NCBI RefSeq assembly: GCF_000517425.1
Contig: NZ_CP006569.1
Location: forward strand, 2,656,760 to 2,720,759
Reading direction: 5' to 3'
Origin: Sodalis praecaptivus
GTDB lineage: Bacteria > Pseudomonadota > Gammaproteobacteria > Enterobacterales > Enterobacteriaceae
Length of the DNA: 64,000 nt
The position numbers were made by a program, and so were the translations under genes. Positions 58,880-64,000 of this stretch are shown here, in pieces. Numbering within the stretch: position 1 is the first letter of the stretch; every line of letters begins with the position of its first letter. Below the pieces are notes generated by a model. That model did not search any database and had not been told where the DNA came from. It worked only from the letters and a program-made list of their open reading frames with translations.

Positions 58880-59895
58880 GCGCCACTCTGGCCGCCGATA
58901 CCCTGCTCGCGGTCAGGGATCTGCGCACCCATTTTACCCGCCGCCATGAAACGGTGACGCCGGTCGATGGCGTGACGTTCAGCCTGAAACGCGGGCAAAC
59001 GCTGGCGGTCGTCGGGGAATCGGGCTCCGGCAAGTCCGTCACTAGCCTGTCCATTATGGGGCTTTTGGGACGCAACGGCCGAGTCAGCGGCGGTGAAATG
59101 CTCTATCGCGACCGCCAACAGCAGGTACAGGATCTGCGGACGCTGTCGCCGCAGGCCTATCGCCGTATTCGCGGCGCCGAAATCGCCATGATTTTTCAAG
59201 AGCCGATGACCAGCCTGAATCCGCTGTTTACCGTGGGCGATCAGATCACGGAAATGCTGCGCCTGCATCAGCCGCTGGACCGCCGCCAGGCGCGCCAGCA
59301 GGCGCTGATGATGCTTGAGCGCGTGGAGATCCCGGCCGCCCGCGCCCGGCTGGACGATTATCCGCACCATCTCTCCGGCGGTATGCGCCAGCGGGTGATG
59401 ATCGCCATGGCGCTGGCGTGTAATCCATCGCTATTAATTGCCGATGAACCCACCACCGCCTTGGACGTCACCATTCAGGCGCAGATCCTCGATTTGCTAC
59501 GCCGGCTGCAGTCGGAGCTGGGCATGAGCATCGTTTTTATTACCCATAATCTGGGGGTGGTGGCGGAAATTGCCCATGACGTGGTGGTGATGTATGCCGG
59601 GCGGGTCGTGGAGCATGCGCCGGTGGACGCTATTTTCCGCCATCAGCGTCATCCCTATACCCGCGGCCTGCTGGCCTGTACGCCCAACCCCCGGCGCGAT
59701 ATCGGCGCCGACGGGCTACGCCGGCGGCTGGACGCCATTCCCGGCAGCGTGCCGGCGCTAAGCCAACTGCCGCCCGGCTGCGCCTTTGCGCCGCGCTGCC
59801 CGCTGCGGCTCCCCGCCTGTCAGCAAGAAGTTCCGGCGCTGCTGCCGGTGGGGGGCAACGCCTTTTCCCGCTGCCTGAGAAGGGAGGAATTATGA
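58876..59895 (+). CDS. ABC ATPase, DppD type
   Basis: A 339-aa ATPase of the peptide group. The start is GTG 58876 overlapping the previous stop (GTGA); the frame opens further upstream, but those codons are inside the amidohydrolase. Walker A GESGSGKS, signature [15 protein letters not shown], Walker [13 protein letters not shown]. The C-terminal oligopeptide motif has a Cys cluster ([15 protein letters not shown], then SRC), which binds a [4Fe-4S] cluster in some homologues. Confidence 0.9.
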   Translation: MSATLAADTLLAVRDLRTHFTRRHETVTPVDGVTFSLKRGQTLAVVGESGSGKSVTSLSIMGLLGRNGRVSGGEMLYRDRQQQVQDLRTLSPQAYRRIRGAEIAMIFQEPMTSLNPLFTVGDQITEMLRLHQPLDRRQARQQALMMLERVEIPAARARLDDYPHHLSGGMRQRVMIAMALACNPSLLIADEPTTALDVTIQAQILDLLRRLQSELGMSIVFITHNLGVVAEIAHDVVVMYAGRVVEHAPVDAIFRHQRHPYTRGLLACTPNPRRDIGADGLRRRLDAIPGSVPALSQLPPGCAFAPRCPLRLPACQQEVPALLPVGGNAFSRCLRREEL

Positions 59896-60911
59896 CTCGC
59901 GATGAAGGGGGGAATACCCTTGCCCCACAATCGGTTCTGCTAGAGGTCGATGGATTGTATAAAACTTTTCCCTCCCGCCACGGCACCCACGTGTATGCGG
60001 TGCAGGACCTGTCGTTCAGCCTGCGCCGGGGTACCACCGTGGGCCTGGTAGGGGAATCCGGCTCCGGTAAAACCACCGCCGGACGCAGTCTGCTGCGCCT
60101 GATTGAGCCCAGCGGCGGCCGCGTGATGTTTGAAGGCGTGGATTTACTGCGTCTTAACCGCCGCCAGATGAACCGGTACCGGCGCGAAATGCAGATTATT
60201 TTCCAAGATCCGTTCTCCAGCCTCAATCCCCGCCTGCGCGTGCGCGACATTATCGGCGAGGCGCTCAACACGCGCGGTTTTCCCCGCGGCGCCCGGCGCG
60301 CGCTGCGGGTGGCGGAACTGTTGACGCTGGTGGGGCTACAGCCGGAGCATGCCGACCGCTTTCCACACGAGTTTTCCGGCGGCCAGCGCCAACGCATCGG
60401 CATCGCCCGCGCGCTGGCGGTGGAGCCGAAATTTATCGTCGCCGACGAACCGGTGTCGGCGCTGGATGTGTCGGTGCAGGCACAGGTGCTCAATCTGCTC
60501 GGCGATCTACAGCGCGCCCTCGGCCTGACGGTGCTGTTTATCGCCCACGATTTAAGCGTGGTGGAGTATTTGTGCGATGAAGTGATCGTCATGTATTTGG
60601 GACGCATCATGGAAAGCGGCCCCTGTAGCGAAGTGTATGCGCGGCCGCGGCATCCTTATACCCAGGCTTTGCTGTCCGCCGCGCCGCTACCGGATCCCGC
60701 CGCCCGTCGGCAGCGCATCCCGCTCTCGGGGGATATTCCCAGTCCGGCCAATCCGCCGAGCGGCTGCGTCTTTCGCACCCGCTGCCCCCACGCAGAAGCG
60801 CGCTGCGCCGATACCCTGCCCCGTCCCGAAATGCTGGGCAACGGCCATCGGGTCAGTTGCCTTCGCCATAAGGAAATCAATCGGTCCGCTTTTTTGGAGC
60901 ACGCGTTATGA
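59892..60911 (+). CDS. ABC ATPase, DppF type
   Basis: A 339-aa partner ATPase with [38 protein letters not shown] and [10 protein letters not shown]. The C-terminus has [14 protein letters not shown]. Overlaps by 4 nt (ATGA) at each end with its neighbours. With the DppD-type subunit it energises the two permeases. Confidence 0.9.
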   Translation: MTRDEGGNTLAPQSVLLEVDGLYKTFPSRHGTHVYAVQDLSFSLRRGTTVGLVGESGSGKTTAGRSLLRLIEPSGGRVMFEGVDLLRLNRRQMNRYRREMQIIFQDPFSSLNPRLRVRDIIGEALNTRGFPRGARRALRVAELLTLVGLQPEHADRFPHEFSGGQRQRIGIARALAVEPKFIVADEPVSALDVSVQAQVLNLLGDLQRALGLTVLFIAHDLSVVEYLCDEVIVMYLGRIMESGPCSEVYARPRHPYTQALLSAAPLPDPAARRQRIPLSGDIPSPANPPSGCVFRTRCPHAEARCADTLPRPEMLGNGHRVSCLRHKEINRSAFLEHAL

Positions 60912-61399
60912 ATCAGGCCTCATCTTCTCTGCCGCCGGCAGCAACGCCTTATCAGCGATTGGCGGCCAGGGGGATAACCTTACCCGCCTCGCCGGCCCCC
61001 GTCGCGAATTTCGTCTCCCATGTCATCGTCGGCAACCTGCTGTTTTTATCCGGCCAGGGGCCGGTGGAAGTCGGCGGGGTAAAACATACCGGCAAAGTGG
61101 GCCACGACGTCAGCGTCGGCGACGCTTACCGCCACGCCCAACTCACCGGCGTCAACCTGCTGGCGGTGATCCATGAAGCGCTGGGGGATCTGGGCCGCGT
61201 CACCCGGGTGGTGAAACTCTTCGGCATGGTCAACGCCGCCAGCGATTTCAACGCGCACCCGCAGGTGATAAACGGCTGCTCGGACCTGATGGTCGATGTG
61301 TTTGGCGTTCCGGGCGTGCACGCCCGTTCCGCCGTCGGTTTTGCCTCGCTGCCCGATCAGATTACCGTCGAAATCGAGGCGATTATCGCTTTTGAATAA
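60908..61399 (+). CDS. RidA-family enamine/imine deaminase
   Basis: A 163-aa protein of the RidA/YjgF group with the family core [11 protein letters not shown], a middle [20 protein letters not shown] segment and [14 protein letters not shown] near the end, holding the Arg that contacts carboxylates in relatives. RidA proteins hydrolyse reactive enamines/imines made by PLP enzymes. Start overlaps the ATPase gene by 4 nt; the PLP gene follows after 36 bp. That order strongly suggests it clears the PLP enzyme's product. Confidence 0.85.
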   Translation: MNQASSSLPPAATPYQRLAARGITLPASPAPVANFVSHVIVGNLLFLSGQGPVEVGGVKHTGKVGHDVSVGDAYRHAQLTGVNLLAVIHEALGDLGRVTRVVKLFGMVNAASDFNAHPQVINGCSDLMVDVFGVPGVHARSAVGFASLPDQITVEIEAIIAFE

Positions 61400-61435
61400 G
61401 GGGAAGGCTTCAGGCCCCGCATAAAGGAGAGTTCC

Positions 61436-62635
61436 GTGAGCAGCAACGATCAGCAGTCCCCTTGGCCATTGCGGCCGATCATCAATGTTTCCGGCACCAT
61501 GACCTCGCTGGGGGCATCTATTGTGGTGCCGCAAGCTATTGCCGCCATGACGCGCATTTTGCCGCAATTTACCGAAATGGCGGATTTGCAGCGCCACGCC
61601 AGCCGCACCATCGCGCGGCTTACCGGCGCCGAGGCCGGTTTCGTTACCGCCTCCTGCGCCTCGGGGATCTCGCTGGCGGTGGCCGGCTGTCTGACCGGCG
61701 ATAATCTGGCCGCTATCGAGCGCCTGCCGGACGGGCCGCTCGAGAAAGATGAGGTGATTATCCAGGCGGGACATCTGGTGAATTACGGCGCGCCGGTGGC
61801 GCAGTCCATCCGCCTGACCGGCGCCAAGGTCGTTGCCGTTGGCCAGGCCACCAGCGCCTTTGCGTATCACCTGTCGGGAGCGATTAATGAACGCACCGCG
61901 GCGGCGGTCTATGTGGTATCCCATCACGTCGTCGAGTACGGCCAAATCCCGCTGGAGGTTTTCTGCCAGGTGGCCCATCAGTACGGCGTCCCGGTGATCG
62001 TCGACGCCGCGTCCGAATACGACCTGCAAAAATTTCTACGTCAAGGGGCGGATATCGTGCTGTATTCCGGCCATAAATTTCTGGGCGGTCCCACCTCCGG
62101 TATCGTGGCCGGCGATAAGCAACGGGTGCGCAACGCCTGGCTGCAAAATCGCGGCATCGGGCGCGGCATGAAGGTGGGGAAAGAGAGTATCGCCGGGGTC
62201 TGCGCCGCGCTTATCGCCTGGGAGACGCGGGATCATGCCGCCGTGCGCGCCCGCGAACAGCGCGCCCTAGACCTGTGGCGCCAGGGATTGAGCGACCTGC
62301 CGGGTGTTAGCGTGGTCAGCGAGGCGGACCCCACCGCCAACCCGCTGCATCGGCTGAAGGTGAGTATCGCACCCGAGGCGGCGCGCATTAGCGCCTGGGA
62401 TCTGGCCGACGCGCTGGCGGCCGGCCCGACGCCGGTGATTGTGCGCGATCACCTGGTGGAGCACGGCTTTTTCTATCTCGATCCCTGTAATTTGCACGAC
62501 GGGCAGGAGCACCAGGTGCTGGCGCGAGTCCGCGCGGAGCTGACGCTGGCGCAGCAAGCGTCGTCGCCGGTGATCACCCCCTTTGGCGAACGCATGCTGG
62601 CACAGCAGGCGACCATTACCCGCTGGCCCGATTAA
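61436..62635 (+). CDS. SelA/DgaE-like PLP-dependent ammonia-lyase-type enzyme
   Basis: A 399-aa fold-type I PLP enzyme with a GTG start at 61436 behind AAAGGAGAG. The opening [13 protein letters not shown] is typical of the SelA-like group. The PLP lysine is Lys214 in [13 protein letters not shown], preceded by [10 protein letters not shown] with the Asp that contacts the cofactor nitrogen. Relatives (DgaE) eliminate ammonia from D-glucosaminate 6-phosphate. Others are related to selenocysteine synthase, but no tRNA substrate is expected here. With RidA it likely deaminates the amino compound released by the amidohydrolase. Confidence 0.82.
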   Translation: MSSNDQQSPWPLRPIINVSGTMTSLGASIVVPQAIAAMTRILPQFTEMADLQRHASRTIARLTGAEAGFVTASCASGISLAVAGCLTGDNLAAIERLPDGPLEKDEVIIQAGHLVNYGAPVAQSIRLTGAKVVAVGQATSAFAYHLSGAINERTAAAVYVVSHHVVEYGQIPLEVFCQVAHQYGVPVIVDAASEYDLQKFLRQGADIVLYSGHKFLGGPTSGIVAGDKQRVRNAWLQNRGIGRGMKVGKESIAGVCAALIAWETRDHAAVRAREQRALDLWRQGLSDLPGVSVVSEADPTANPLHRLKVSIAPEAARISAWDLADALAAGPTPVIVRDHLVEHGFFYLDPCNLHDGQEHQVLARVRAELTLAQQASSPVITPFGERMLAQQATITRWPD

Positions 62636-62671
62636 CCGGCCGCGCGGGCCGTTTCCCCATAGGAGGCATCC

Positions 62672-63487
62672 ATGAGCAAATCGGCATTGATACCCGCCCT
62701 TGATAGCGCGAAGCGCCGCGTACGCACCAGCGGCGTCGAGCGCGCGCTGCAAATTCTCGACTGGCTACAGCGGCAACAGCATCCCGCCACCTCCTACGAA
62801 GTGGCCAAGGGCGTCGGGGCGCCGCTGTCCACCATTTATGCGGTGGTGGACGATCTGGTGGCGAAAAACCTGCTGGAACGCCAGGAAAACGGGGCTGTCT
62901 GGCTTGGCGCGCGCCTGTATCATTATGGTCTGACCTACGCCCGCAACCTCAACTTGCTCAATGTCGCCAGCGAGGAAATGCTGGCCCTGAGCGCCCTGTG
63001 CGGCGAAACGGTGCAAATCTGCGGCCGCGATGACGACAAGATGGTGGTGCTGGCAATGGCCGAGGGGCGCGATCATTTCCAGGTCAGTTCCCGCGTGGGG
63101 ACCCGCATTCCCTTAAATTGGTCGGCGTCGGGTCGACTGCTGGCCGGGCATCTGCCGCCGCCGGCCCGTCTGGCGCTGTTTCAGCGGTCGGCGCAGGCAT
63201 CACCCACCGGCAGCGCCGAAACCGACGCGGCCGTATTGTCGGCCAGCGCGGCGGAGGCCCTGGCAAATCGATTATCGGTGCAGGTGGGAGAATCTGATTT
63301 TTCCGTCGCCTGTATCGCCTCACCCATCTGCGATGGCGCCGGCGTGTGCCATGCCACCATGTCGATTGTGGTGCCGGCCAATAAAGTGGCGCAGACCGAG
63401 CTGGATTTGGCCAACCGCGTGCGTCGCAGCGCCGAGCAGGTGGAAATCCGCCTCGGCTGGCGCCAGCCGGTTTGGGCCGCCGGCTAA
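62672..63487 (+). CDS. IclR-family regulator of the locus
   Basis: A 271-aa regulator. The N-terminal winged helix (about residues 14-75; SGVERALQILDWL, YEVAKGVGAPLSTIYAVVDDL) is followed by the IclR effector domain (about 90-265) with VSSRVGTRIPLNWSASGRLL. ATG 62672 is behind AGGAGG. It lies 36 bp after the PLP gene on the same strand and probably controls both divergent binding-protein promoters through the ATTCCATTAT elements. Confidence 0.87.
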   Translation: MSKSALIPALDSAKRRVRTSGVERALQILDWLQRQQHPATSYEVAKGVGAPLSTIYAVVDDLVAKNLLERQENGAVWLGARLYHYGLTYARNLNLLNVASEEMLALSALCGETVQICGRDDDKMVVLAMAEGRDHFQVSSRVGTRIPLNWSASGRLLAGHLPPPARLALFQRSAQASPTGSAETDAAVLSASAAEALANRLSVQVGESDFSVACIASPICDGAGVCHATMSIVVPANKVAQTELDLANRVRRSAEQVEIRLGWRQPVWAAG

Positions 63488-63623
63488 CGACGCGCCGCCG
63501 CCCGCGCGCCCGGCGGCCGCGCGCAGGGTGCGATCCTCAATTTACCTTTACACTGCACGAGTAAGAAACCGGTAAGGAAAGCCACAGGATAATCGGCTTT
63601 TTGGAACAGGGATTGAGGAAATC

Positions 63624-64000
63624 ATGTTACTTTCTCGCGCAAATTCACGCCGCTGGCTGGCCGTTATGATGATTACCGGCGCCGGCGCTCTGCCGGCCCA
63701 TGGCGCCGAGGAGAACGGCGACCCGTCCGCGTCGCAAGACGCGTCGCACTGGGGCCTGGGTCTGGGGGGGAGCGTGAAACGCAGTCCCTACCGGGGCGTC
63801 GGCACCGACCTCGGCGTGCTGCCGCTGCTGAACTACGAAAACCGTTACCTGCGTTTCTTTGGCACCACCCTGGACGCCAAACTTCCCGCCGCCGGACCGG
63901 TGGATTTCTCGCTGCGGGCGCAATATCGCCTGGGCGACGGCTATAAAGCCTCGGACGCCGACTATCTAGACGGTATGGCGGAGCGAAAAGGCGGGCTCGC
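63624..64000 (+). CDS. MipA/OmpV-family outer-membrane protein (5' part)
   Basis: The first 125 codons of a secreted barrel protein, cut by the window end. The signal peptide (about residues 1-27, cut after AHGA) is followed by HWGLGLGGSVKRSPYRGVG, typical of the MipA/OmpV family. ATG 63624 is behind GAGGAA. It lies 137 bp after the IclR gene, in its own unit or as a late member. Some MipA proteins scaffold murein enzymes; others are simple porin-like proteins. Confidence 0.8.
   Translation, partial: MLLSRANSRRWLAVMMITGAGALPAHGAEENGDPSASQDASHWGLGLGGSVKRSPYRGVGTDLGVLPLLNYENRYLRFFGTTLDAKLPAAGPVDFSLRAQYRLGDGYKASDADYLDGMAERKGGL

Overview
The window looks like chromosome of a free-living or recently host-associated enterobacterium. 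The tRNA-Asn, YaiL, SotB, DcuB, GatY/GatZ and HmuTUV-type genes are all of enterobacterial type. The GC-rich coding, the wide intergenic gaps, the many local tandem repeats and at least one truncated gene remind me of the Sodalis group. That genus-level guess rests on recall, not on a search. I see no rRNA, insertion sequence, prophage or CRISPR array.

Layout. (1) 0.4-2.0 kb: ATPase and permease of a nitrate/taurine-type ABC importer with no binding protein in view. (2) 2.2-6.3 kb: two convergent c-di-GMP genes with complementary damage, one with an intact GGDEF and a degenerate EAL, the other with a degenerate GGDEF and an intact EAL. (3) 6.5-16.2 kb: a ketohexose (probably tagatose-type) catabolic locus: both subunits of the tagatose-1,6-bisphosphate aldolase, a ribose-type ABC importer, two paralogous PfkB kinases and a DeoR regulator, followed by the sugar exporter SotB. 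(4) 17.8-27.9 kb: a secreted alpha/beta hydrolase, a copper/heavy-metal two-component system, haem transporter genes hmuTUV behind a Fur-like site and a 36-bp tandem repeat, an SDR enzyme, and an OprC-type TonB-dependent copper receptor. (5) 28-32.5 kb: a long gene-poor stretch, then an AT-rich ToxR-like regulator/FidL-like pair and a membrane diguanylate cyclase. (6) 32.5-41.2 kb: formaldehyde dehydrogenase, a 5 x 52 bp tandem array, AcuI with its TetR regulator, a MarR-EmrA-EmrB-type efflux operon and a divergent ABC exporter. (7) 41.9-44.4 kb: DcuB, tRNA-Asn with a clear promoter and terminator, a truncated 5'-nucleotidase gene and YaiL.

(8) 44.8-50.3 kb: a LacI-controlled TRAP-transporter locus (DctP, fused DctQM, LacI, SDR, RbsD/FucU-type mutarotase) with a perfect LacI-type operator ahead of dctP. 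(9) 50.6-63.5 kb: the least familiar locus. Two divergent, equally long (511 aa) peptide/nickel-family binding proteins share an upstream sequence motif. One leads into a GH1 beta-glucosidase. The other leads a tightly overlapping operon of two permeases, an amidohydrolase, two ATPases, a RidA protein and a SelA/DgaE-like PLP enzyme, followed by an IclR regulator. Together these suggest import of an amino- or glyco-conjugate, hydrolysis, then PLP-dependent ammonia elimination with RidA clearing the imine. The window ends inside a MipA/OmpV outer-membrane gene.

Most loci are self-contained transporter + enzymes + local regulator cassettes for scavenging sugars, sugar acids, conjugates and metals.
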